A DNA stretch of 9,156 nucleotides from Cytophagales bacterium (GTDB taxonomy: Bacteria > Bacteroidota > Bacteroidia > Cytophagales > Cytophagaceae), in contig JANYCO010000698.1 in the NCBI GenBank assembly GCA_025360235.1, positions 1-9,156 of the forward strand, given 5' to 3'. A program made the position numbers and the translations under genes. Each line of letters starts with the position of its first letter. Positions within the stretch are counted from its first letter, which is position 1. Shown piece by piece: positions 1-6,940 of this stretch. The notes beneath the pieces were generated by a model. The model was given only the letters and a program-made list of their open reading frames with translations, had not been told where the DNA came from and ran no database searches.

Positions 1-1
1 T

Positions 2-1897
2 GATCAATTACTTGCAGAACTCATAAAGCTTGAAAGTACTTTTCCTGAATTAAAAAAAGAGGATTCTCCATCTCAACGTGTAGGGGGTACGGTGACTAAG
101 GAATTTGCCAACGTACTTCATAAACGCCCGATGCTTTCTCTTGGCAATACCTACTCAGAAGAAGATCTTACAGATTTTGATAATCGAATAAAAAAGGAGA
201 TAGGAGACAATTTTGAATACGTATGTGAATTAAAGTTTGATGGTGTTGCACTTAGTCTTACCTATGAAAAAGGTTTTCTTAAAACAGCTGTTACCAGAGG
301 GGATGGTGTAAAAGGCGATGATATTACCACAAATGCCAAAACCATTCGTACCATCCCTCTTAAAATAAACGCATCTGATCTGCCCGATGAATTTGAAGTA
401 AGAGGCGAAGTTTTTTTGCCGTCAGAGGTCTTTGAAGCGATCAATAAAGAGAAGGAAGACTCTGGAGAGCCATTACTGGCAAATGCCAGAAATGCAGCAT
501 CAGGTACAATAAAAATGCAGGATTCATCCGTTGTTGCTAAACGCAAGTTGGATTGTTATTTATATTCTTTAATGATAGATAATCCATCGGTAGAAACACA
601 TTCAGACTCTATTAAACTTTTAGAAAAGTGGGGATTCAATGTTTCTAAAACATATAAAATTTGTAAAAGTATTTCTGAGGTGATGGAATACATTCACCAT
701 TGGGATAAAAATCGCTGGAGCTTACCATTGTCAATTGATGGAATTGTGTTGAAGGTAAATAATTTTCGTCAACAAGAGGCATTGGGTTTTACTTCTAAAA
801 CTCCGAAGTGGGCAATTTCTTATAAATTTAAGGCGGAGAGTGTAGCTACAATTTTAGAATCTGTTTCCTACCAGGTAGGTAGAACTGGTGCCGTGACTCC
901 TGTAGCGAATCTTAAACCCGTTCAGTTGGCGGGAACAAAAGTAAAACGTGCTTCATTGCATAATGCTAATGAAATAGAAAGACTTGATTTAAGAATTGGA
1001 GATACCGTGTTTGTTGAAAAAGGAGGAGAGATCATTCCTAAAGTTACGGGTATTGATATTTCTAAACGATTAGCTTCTTCTGAGCCATTAATTTATATAG
1101 AAAATTGTCCTGAATGTGGGACACCTTTAATACGGAAAGAAGGAGAAGCGAATCATTATTGTCCGAATGAAAAAGGTTGTCCACCCCAGATCAAAGGAAA
1201 GGTCGAGCATTTTATTCAGCGTAAAGCGATGAATATAGAAGGCATTGGGCCTGAGACGATCGAATCCTTGTTTGATGCAAAACTGGTAAAAGATCCTGCT
1301 GATCTCTATGACTTGACTTTTGAACAGTTAATGGGCTTAGAAAGGTTTGGAGAGAAATCAGCAAATAATGTTTTAAAAGGATTAGAAAAGTCAAAGTCAA
1401 TAGCATTTCGTTATGTTTTATTTGGAATAGGTATTCGTTTTGTAGGAAGCACGGTTGCTGACAAGCTGGCGACCCATTTTAAAAATATTGAGGCAATGAT
1501 GCAGGCTAATTTTGAGGAACTAATAGCAGTGCCCGAAATAGGGGATCGAATAGCACAGAGCGTGCTTGATTATTTTAAGGAAGAAGAAAATGTGTTGTTT
1601 GTAAACCGCCTTCAAAAAGCAGGATTACAGTTTGTAACAGAGGGGAAAATTATAGAAAAGGAAAGCGATGTTTTTGTTGGTAAATCATTTGTGATCTCTG
1701 GCGTATTTTCAAAATTCAGTAGAGAGGAGTTAAAAGAAAAGATAGAAGCCAATGGAGGAAAAATTATTTCATCAATTTCTGCCAAACTTGATTACCTTGT
1801 GGCAGGAGAAAATATGGGGCCTGCTAAACTTGAGAAAGCGGTTAAGCTAGGAGTGAAGATGATTTCTGAGGATGAGTTTGTGAAGATGTTGGAGTAG
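2..1897 (+). CDS. ligA: NAD-dependent DNA ligase LigA (5' end outside the window)
   Basis: Seals nicks in duplex DNA using NAD+ during replication and repair. The reading frame is open from the first base, and its first visible residues (DQLLAEL, then a PSQRVGG motif) match the LigA N-terminal region, so the gene continues leftward. The GTG at 92 is internal and not the start. About 631 residues are visible; the family is usually near 670, so roughly 35-40 are missing, mainly the Ia domain that contacts NMN. Visible landmarks are the adenylated lysine in a KFDG motif (residue 78 of the visible part), the RGDG motif at 99-102, and the OB fold around 290-365. The zinc finger is C369-x2-C372-x14-C387-x5-C393. 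Helix-hairpin-helix repeats span about 405-550, and the C-terminal BRCT domain about 560-631. No frameshift or missing key residue is seen. A small exported-protein gene follows 29 bp downstream on the same strand and may be co-transcribed. Confidence 0.97.
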   Translation, partial: DQLLAELIKLESTFPELKKEDSPSQRVGGTVTKEFANVLHKRPMLSLGNTYSEEDLTDFDNRIKKEIGDNFEYVCELKFDGVALSLTYEKGFLKTAVTRGDGVKGDDITTNAKTIRTIPLKINASDLPDEFEVRGEVFLPSEVFEAINKEKEDSGEPLLANARNAASGTIKMQDSSVVAKRKLDCYLYSLMIDNPSVETHSDSIKLLEKWGFNVSKTYKICKSISEVMEYIHHWDKNRWSLPLSIDGIVLKVNNFRQQEALGFTSKTPKWAISYKFKAESVATILESVSYQVGRTGAVTPVANLKPVQLAGTKVKRASLHNANEIERLDLRIGDTVFVEKGGEIIPKVTGIDISKRLASSEPLIYIENCPECGTPLIRKEGEANHYCPNEKGCPPQIKGKVEHFIQRKAMNIEGIGPETIESLFDAKLVKDPADLYDLTFEQLMGLERFGEKSANNVLKGLEKSKSIAFRYVLFGIGIRFVGSTVADKLATHFKNIEAMMQANFEELIAVPEIGDRIAQSVLDYFKEEENVLFVNRLQKAGLQFVTEGKIIEKESDVFVGKSFVISGVFSKFSREELKEKIEANGGKIISSISAKLDYLVAGENMGPAKLEKAVKLGVKMISEDEFVKMLE

Positions 1898-1926
1898 GAA
1901 AATTTAATAATAAGATTTTTTAGAAT

Positions 1927-2481
1927 ATGAAATATTTAAAAATAATCCTTTTAGTTTTGTTTATGCCAGTGAGCATTGCAGTTGGCTTCGGACAGCAGTG
2001 TCAGGGTGAAAACCCAATTACAATGGTTCTAAAAGGTAGCAAAAGGGATTATAAACTTATTGCAACCAATGCTACCTTTCTTGTAAATATGAATGATGGA
2101 ACATTTTCATTTAATCTTTCTTTAGAAAAATTTAAATCATTAGACAGTATTGACGCCAAAGTTTTTCTGGAAGAAGTATTTGAAGAAGAATATTTTCAGA
2201 ATCTTTATTTTACATCGGTAATACCATTTGTAAAACTGGATAAGGCCACTGATAAAATTCAAAAATTCAATGTTGCCGGTAACCTTGTTTTAGGTGACAT
2301 AGCCAAAATAGTTCCGATAGATATAGAGTTGGAGTATATGGACAGAGACCTTATGTTTGATTTTATACTTACGCTAACGCCTAAAGATTTGGTGATGGTA
2401 CTGCCTGAGAAATATAAAAATATTCTTACAGGAGTTATTGAGCTACGAACTGATTCCGGGAAATTAGTAGTAAATTATTAA
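1927..2481 (+). CDS. Exported YceI-like protein, function unknown
   Basis: 184 residues. The N-terminus (MKYLKIILLVLFMPVSIAVG) is a clear signal peptide with probable signal peptidase I cleavage near residues 22-23. The nearby cysteine lacks a proper lipobox, so a lipoprotein is unlikely. The mature part is beta-rich with alternating hydrophobic residues. It runs through a DGTFSFNLSLEKF stretch, an EEEYFQNLYFTS stretch, a strand around FNVAGNLVLGDIAKIVPIDI, and a final strand GVIELRTDSGKLVVNY. This order resembles the YceI lipocalin-like fold (a strand with 'F', then 'dF.v..yP.i.F', then 'v.G.L.i.G..k.v...'), in which YceI proteins bind isoprenoid lipids. The match is by eye and weak, so the family call is inference. 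The gene begins 29 bp after ligA, and its stop overlaps that of the convergent carotenoid desaturase gene within a shared TTAA. A bound isoprenoid would be interesting beside carotenoid genes, but nothing shows it. Confidence 0.8.
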   Translation: MKYLKIILLVLFMPVSIAVGFGQQCQGENPITMVLKGSKRDYKLIATNATFLVNMNDGTFSFNLSLEKFKSLDSIDAKVFLEEVFEEEYFQNLYFTSVIPFVKLDKATDKIQKFNVAGNLVLGDIAKIVPIDIELEYMDRDLMFDFILTLTPKDLVMVLPEKYKNILTGVIELRTDSGKLVVNY

Positions 2482-3950
2482 TCAATCATATCCGTAGCAA
2501 TCTTAGCACTCATAAGACAGAGAGGGATACTAGGCCCCGGATGAACAGAACCTCCACAGAAATAAAGATTTTTGATCGAGCTGTGAAAATTGGGATGACG
2601 CATAAAAGCCGCAAACTTATTATTTGATGCATTACCGTATATAGCTCCAAAAGCACTTGCTGTTTTTTGTTCTAAAACGATTGGTGTAAACAGACTTTCA
2701 CATTCTATCAAAGGACGAATATCTGTTTTTAACATTTTGCTAATTTTAGCAATGACATTCTCTCTTGTTTCCTTAACTATTGTATCCCAATCCTGACCAC
2801 TATTGTTCGGAGCGTTGACCATTGCAAACCAATTCTCACAACCTTCAGGAGCATCGGAAGGGGAATGCTTGGAGGTAATATTGATATACACTGTTGGGTC
2901 TTGGTAAATATTTTTCTTATTCACTACGGTATCAAATTCTTTTTCATACTCTTTACCCCAGAAGATATTATGAAGACCAAGCTGTTCGAAATTCTTCTTT
3001 ATTCCCCAATAAAAAACGATAGCAGAGCTTGATTTTTCCTGACTTAAAATTTTTTCGGGACGTTTTTGGTTTGGCATAAGTTTGTGGTAGGTATTGTAAA
3101 CGTCCATATTACTTATCACAACATCAAAATCATAAATTCCTTTATCTGTTTTTACGCCTTTAGCTTTTTTGCCTTCAAGAATAATTTCACTAACACCATT
3201 ATTGAATTCAAAGTTTACTCCAATATCTTTCCCAAGTTTTACAATAGATTCTGTAATCGATACCATACCACCTTTTGGATAAAAAATTCCCATATTTATT
3301 TCTAAGTGAGGGATCACATTCATGGTGCCTGGTGCAAGAAAAGGACTTGAACCATTGTATGTGGCATATCTGTTAAAGAGCTGAACGATTCGGGGATCTT
3401 TAAACCATTTTGTATTTGCATTATTCATGGTTGTTAAAGCGTCAATTTTTCCAAAATTTATAAGACCTTTAACCGTATGCCAGTTGAGGAAATTTTTTAT
3501 TTTATGAAGTGAATTCAAAAGAAAAACTTCTTTTGTGAGGTTGTATATTTTTTCCGAATAGTCAAGATAATTTAAAATATTTTCTTTTGTTTCATTAGTT
3601 TGTTTAGCAGCTTCTTCCGCGAATCTCTCTTTAGGAAAGTAAGCATTAAAGATTGTACCATCTTCGTAAAAATATTTGTATCCTGGATTAAGAGGGATGT
3701 ATTCAAAATAATCTTTTATATTTTTTTTAGAAAGAGAAAATAAATCTTCAACATTTTGAGGCATTGTAAAAACAGAAGGTCCGAAATCAAAACGATAACC
3801 TTTGTTTTCAAAGGAAGATAATTTTCCACCAGGAAAACTATTTCGTTCAAAAACAGTTACTTTATACCCTTTATTTGCCATTCTTATGGCAGCACCCAGC
3901 CCTGCAATCCCAGAGCCGATTATGGCACAGGTTTTTTGTTTTTCAGACAT
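2478..3950 (-). CDS. crtD: CrtI-family carotenoid desaturase, probably CrtD (1-hydroxycarotenoid 3,4-desaturase-like)
   Basis: 490 residues, the usual size for CrtI-type FAD-dependent phytoene desaturase/dehydrogenase family proteins. The N-terminus has the dinucleotide-binding motif G12-x-G14-x2-G17, an acidic residue ending the second strand (E35), and a PGGK motif at 40-43. The C-terminal FAD motif is at about 464-484 (FCGGSVHPGPSIPLCLMSA). Two segments look more like CrtD-type than phytoene-type enzymes: FDFGPSVFTMP near residues 54-64, where flavobacterial CrtI usually has a 'DMGPSWYWMP' form, and RYATYNGSSP at 194-203 followed by a NVIPHLE segment. CrtD introduces a 3,4 double bond into acyclic 1-hydroxycarotenoid ends. 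Phytoene desaturase remains possible, since the two subfamilies share all core motifs. The gene starts 6 bp after the crtW stop, almost certainly on the same transcript, with no Shine-Dalgarno sequence. Its stop shares a TTAA with the convergent YceI-like gene. Confidence 0.9.
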   Translation of the reverse strand: MSEKQKTCAIIGSGIAGLGAAIRMANKGYKVTVFERNSFPGGKLSSFENKGYRFDFGPSVFTMPQNVEDLFSLSKKNIKDYFEYIPLNPGYKYFYEDGTIFNAYFPKERFAEEAAKQTNETKENILNYLDYSEKIYNLTKEVFLLNSLHKIKNFLNWHTVKGLINFGKIDALTTMNNANTKWFKDPRIVQLFNRYATYNGSSPFLAPGTMNVIPHLEINMGIFYPKGGMVSITESIVKLGKDIGVNFEFNNGVSEIILEGKKAKGVKTDKGIYDFDVVISNMDVYNTYHKLMPNQKRPEKILSQEKSSSAIVFYWGIKKNFEQLGLHNIFWGKEYEKEFDTVVNKKNIYQDPTVYINITSKHSPSDAPEGCENWFAMVNAPNNSGQDWDTIVKETRENVIAKISKMLKTDIRPLIECESLFTPIVLEQKTASAFGAIYGNASNNKFAAFMRHPNFHSSIKNLYFCGGSVHPGPSIPLCLMSAKIATDMID

Positions 3951-3956
3951 TTCTAA

Positions 3957-4673
3957 TTAAGAATTTTGTGGTAATTTTTCCTTCCAAAGTTTCCACCATG
4001 GGATAGAAGGTTTAGCATGATGTTCGTAATGGTAGCCAAAAAAGTAACAGGAAATAAAACCTAAAACTAAATTTATATTCTGCGTTCTGGATTTGTAACT
4101 GTTATTAATTTCATCTGGATTCTTGTGTGGAAGATAAGTGCCAAAATAAAACAATTGTAACGCACTTAAAAGAGGAGGGATAATCCAGAATAGAATTAGG
4201 TTTAATTGTGAAATACCCAAAAGAAAATTCAATACATTGTATAGGATAGCCATTAATAATAATTGCTTTAACACCATGTAGTTTCGCATAAACTTCCAGA
4301 ACCATATAAGGAAACTGTCATTATGAAAATCAGGGTCCTCATGAGTCGAAACAAATTTATGATGGTTATTGTGTTTTTCTTTAATGTTTTTATAGGAAAG
4401 ACAAGCATATAAAATTACACATATTGTTCCTATAATAGTGTTCATTTTTTGGGAACTACTGACCGTACCATGAATTGAATCATGTGCAGTAATAAACAAG
4501 CCGGTATAGAGGTGTGTAAGCGCTAGTACAATAAGAATATTCCAAGGATTTAAAAGATAAGTATTGTAGCTAAAAGCAAAAGAAATAAATGCAAGCCAAG
4601 AGAATATTACTAATATGGCGACATAAATTCCTTTGTTGGAAATTTTCTTATCTTTAGAATTAATAGAGGGCAT
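3957..4673 (-). CDS. crtW: CrtW-type beta-carotene ketolase (membrane di-iron, fatty acid desaturase superfamily)
   Basis: 238 residues, matching the usual 240-260 of CrtW. It would add a keto group at C-4 of a beta-ionone ring in a membrane carotenoid. The histidine clusters that bind the two irons are all present: H64-DSI-H68, H101-NN-HH(104-105), and H215-YE-HH(218-219). Other CrtW hallmarks are an ITAHD lead-in, a DPDFH segment at 113-117, LFYFGTYLPHK at about 174-184, YKSRT at about 193-197, and a PWW segment near the C-terminus. These distinguish it from generic fatty acid desaturases. Hydrophobic segments lie near 15-35, 43-62, 78-92, 128-150 and 155-178. The gene is first in a two-gene unit with the CrtD-like desaturase and is divergent from the dacB-like gene across a 130-bp AT-rich spacer. 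Lack of ring-specificity data leaves open whether it acts on one or both rings. Confidence 0.9.
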   Translation of the reverse strand: MPSINSKDKKISNKGIYVAILVIFSWLAFISFAFSYNTYLLNPWNILIVLALTHLYTGLFITAHDSIHGTVSSSQKMNTIIGTICVILYACLSYKNIKEKHNNHHKFVSTHEDPDFHNDSFLIWFWKFMRNYMVLKQLLLMAILYNVLNFLLGISQLNLILFWIIPPLLSALQLFYFGTYLPHKNPDEINNSYKSRTQNINLVLGFISCYFFGYHYEHHAKPSIPWWKLWKEKLPQNS

Positions 4674-4803
4674 GTTTTCTATTTATTGCAGTGTAAAATT
4701 ACGATAATTATTGCTAATTATACTATAAAAATAGTCATAGAATTTAATGATATAGGTCAGTTTTAAAATCTTGTAAATTAATATAATTAATTGATATATA
4801 GAT
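4674..4803. promoter_or_regulatory. AT-rich divergent promoter region between crtW and dacB-like gene
   Basis: This 130-bp spacer must hold promoters for both divergent genes. On the minus strand, TAATTTTA at 4701-4694 is a one-mismatch copy of the Bacteroidota -7 box (TAnnTTTG). It would place the crtW transcript start near 4688, with a leader of about 15 nt. No TTTG-like -33 box stands at the usual spacing, so this is a weak call. On the plus strand I find no convincing -33/-7 pair before the dacB-like gene. No clear operator palindrome or riboswitch-like structure is visible. Confidence 0.3.
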
Positions 4804-6270
4804 ATGTGTAAAATATTTTTTCTTATTTTATTTTTATTAGGGTTTATTAATCTTATTTCTTACGGTCAGTCTGAGATGGGATATAGTATTTCTCAAGAAG
4901 TTGTCAAACTTTCAAATGATCCAATTATGTCTTATGGTCAATTGGGATTAAGTATTCAGTCATTGAAAACAGGCAAAGAAATCGTTTCTGAAAATGCGGT
5001 TAAAAATATGTCTCCTGCCTCCAATCTGAAATTGCTTACCACCGCTGCAGCTTTAAAAATACTTGGAGAAAACTATGTTTTCAAAACACTATTGGAATAC
5101 GATGGTGAGATTAAAGATTCTATCCTCTCAGGAAATATATACATTACAGGAAGTGGTGATCCAAGTTTGGGGTCAGACAGGTATAAGGGATATCCAGGTA
5201 TGGAAGACTTAATTAATTTATGGACGAAAAAAATAAAAGAGGCTGGTATAAAAAAAATAAACGGAGCCGTAATTGCTGACCCTACTATTTTTGAACAAAA
5301 TACTATCCCTGATCATTGGCCTTGGGGAGATATAGGAAATTACTATGGAGCAGGAGTTTTTGGATTAAATATAAATGAAAATCTTTACAGAATTTATTTT
5401 AAAGGTACTTTTCCAGGGGATTCCGCTAGAGTTGTTAAAATTAATCCAGAACTAAAAGAAACGACAATTGTAAATGAAGTAATGACCGGAGCAGCAGGCT
5501 CAGGAGATAACGCCTATATTTATTCTTCTCCAAATTCAAATTATATTTATATAAGAGGGACGATTCCAGCCAATACAGATCAATTCTCAATTCGTGGAGC
5601 ACTCCCAAATCCTCCATTGCTTTGTGCGAACTTATTGACTACTGCACTTTTAAATTTGAAAATAAGAACAGAAGGGAAACCAGCAGTATTATTAAAAGTA
5701 AATGCTACTAAGTTGTCAAGGAAAATAATCTATACTCATAACTCCCCATTATTGAAAGATATCGTTAAACAAACGAATATGAACAGTATCAATCTCAATG
5801 CTGAGGCTATATTGAAAACCTGTGGAGTGAAAAAAAATAAGCAAGGATCTGTTGAGGCCGGTATAAAAGCAGTTCAGGGACAATGGAAACAAATGGGATT
5901 AGAAACGAATGGTTGGTTTATGTACGATGGCAGCGGACTTTCTCCAAACAATGGAATTTCAGCTTCACAACTTGCTAAGGCTTTGTATTTGTATTCTAAA
6001 GATAGCTCTTTCAATAGTTTTTATGCAACCTTGCCAGTTATGGGGCAATCAGGCACGGTAACGCGTATTGGAAAGGGAACAGCAGCTGATGGAAATATGA
6101 GAGTAAAAAGTGGAACGTTAACCAAAGTGATTTGTTACAGTGGATATTTTAAATCAAAATCGGGGGAGATGTATAGTTTTTCTTTATTGGCAAATAATTA
6201 CACTTGCAGTAACGCTGCAATGATTTCAAGATTAGAAAAAATTATGATAAAAATGGCAGAGATGCCTTAA
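4804..6270 (+). CDS. dacB: D-alanyl-D-alanine carboxypeptidase/endopeptidase, PBP4 type (peptidase family S13)
   Basis: 488 residues, the normal size for the S13 family. It trims or cuts peptidoglycan peptides in the periplasm (DD-carboxypeptidase and DD-endopeptidase) and is a penicillin-binding protein. The N-terminus (MCKIFFLILFLLGFINLISY) is a signal peptide, probably cut near residue 21. All three active-site motifs are present: S73-x-x-K76 in PASNLK, S328-I-N330 in the MNSIN segment, and K435-S-G437 in place of the more common KTG. Typical S13 surroundings are GSGDPSLG at 117-124, HNSPLL at 312-317, and YDGSGLSP at 374-381. The long insert between the first two motifs (about residues 100-310) is the family's characteristic extra domain. 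The gene is alone on its strand, divergent from crtW, and ends convergently on dedA with a shared TTAA. The ATG at 4804 directly precedes the signal peptide, so the start is well supported. Confidence 0.95.
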   Translation: MCKIFFLILFLLGFINLISYGQSEMGYSISQEVVKLSNDPIMSYGQLGLSIQSLKTGKEIVSENAVKNMSPASNLKLLTTAAALKILGENYVFKTLLEYDGEIKDSILSGNIYITGSGDPSLGSDRYKGYPGMEDLINLWTKKIKEAGIKKINGAVIADPTIFEQNTIPDHWPWGDIGNYYGAGVFGLNINENLYRIYFKGTFPGDSARVVKINPELKETTIVNEVMTGAAGSGDNAYIYSSPNSNYIYIRGTIPANTDQFSIRGALPNPPLLCANLLTTALLNLKIRTEGKPAVLLKVNATKLSRKIIYTHNSPLLKDIVKQTNMNSINLNAEAILKTCGVKKNKQGSVEAGIKAVQGQWKQMGLETNGWFMYDGSGLSPNNGISASQLAKALYLYSKDSSFNSFYATLPVMGQSGTVTRIGKGTAADGNMRVKSGTLTKVICYSGYFKSKSGEMYSFSLLANNYTCSNAAMISRLEKIMIKMAEMP

Positions 6271-6926
6271 CTATTTTTTATTTCTCCTGCCTGTTGCTCT
6301 TGTTTTTTTCTTCTCTGTTCCTTAAGGTAAGTAGTTATTACAGGGATCCATGTAACTACGATTATTCCGATAATAATATAATCGAGATTCTTTTTTGCAT
6401 CAGGCCACCATACACCAACATAGTATCCAAAAAGAGTCATGAAGAAAACCCAGAAAAAAGCTCCTATAAGATTATACATCAGATATTCCCTGAAAGGGAC
6501 CTTTACCATTCCTGCTAATATTGGGGTGAATGTTCTTAATATTGGAAGGAAACGCGCCAGTACCAATGCTCTTCCACCATACTTATTAAAAAATAGTTCG
6601 GTAGCTTCTATGTATCTTTTCTTAAAAAAAAAGTTTTCTTTTCTAGTTCGAAAGTTATCTCCGGTTTTAAGGCCAAAATAATAGCCAAATAAACTGCCTA
6701 AGACTGCTGCCACAAAAACACTGGGCAGCAATACGAAAATGGGGATTGGAAATACACCTGTAGCAATAAGGAGTCCGGCTGTAAACAATAAAGTATCTCC
6801 CGGAAGGAAAAAACCAAAGAATAAACCATTCTCAGCAAAGATGACCGCAAGTACTAATAATAAACCACCGGTTTGAATTATTTTTTCTGGACTTGTTAAC
6901 TGGGTAAACGTTTCGCTATCAATCAT
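6267..6926 (-). CDS. DedA family integral membrane protein
   Basis: 219 residues, the typical DedA length. DedA proteins are inner-membrane proteins of the SNARE-associated/VTT superfamily; members act in lipid carrier or phospholipid flipping and membrane homeostasis. The exact substrate of this one cannot be told. Family motifs are present: an acidic residue in AENGLFFGFFLPGD (E32 and D44), glycine-rich GSLFGYYFG at 77-85, and the signature R125-F-x-P128-x-x-R131 followed by TP at 134-135 and AGM at 138-140. Hydrophobic stretches lie at about 20-40, 45-68, 68-86, 135-165 and 180-200, and the C-terminal tail is charged and cytoplasmic-looking. The gene lies 14 bp downstream of nuoN on the same strand and so is probably co-transcribed. 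I see no evidence that it works with complex I. Its stop overlaps the convergent dacB-like stop. Confidence 0.93.
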   Translation of the reverse strand: MIDSETFTQLTSPEKIIQTGGLLLVLAVIFAENGLFFGFFLPGDTLLFTAGLLIATGVFPIPIFVLLPSVFVAAVLGSLFGYYFGLKTGDNFRTRKENFFFKKRYIEATELFFNKYGGRALVLARFLPILRTFTPILAGMVKVPFREYLMYNLIGAFFWVFFMTLFGYYVGVWWPDAKKNLDYIIIGIIVVTWIPVITTYLKEQRRKKQEQQAGEIKNS

Positions 6927-6940
6927 CGCTGGTAAATAAA

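Noticed and set aside
92..94. GTG as the start codon of the DNA ligase
   Set aside because: The frame is open to the window edge and the 30 residues before it match conserved LigA sequence, including the PSQRVGG motif, so the GTG is an internal valine codon.
262..546. Open frame of 94 codons on the minus strand inside ligA
   Set aside because: It lies wholly within a well-supported LigA domain, has no recognisable protein features, and is explained as a shadow of the coding frame.
3066..3305. Open frame of 79 codons on the plus strand inside the crtD-like gene
   Set aside because: Composition rich in F, N and I with no domain; antisense to a conserved enzyme; a shadow frame in AT-rich DNA.
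4111..4305. Alternate-frame open stretch inside crtW on the same strand
   Set aside because: The CrtW frame carries all the catalytic histidines across this region without interruption, so this is neither a frameshift nor a separate gene.
6294..6681. Two overlapping plus-strand open frames opposite dedA
   Set aside because: Both are antisense to the conserved DedA signature region and show no protein-like features of their own.
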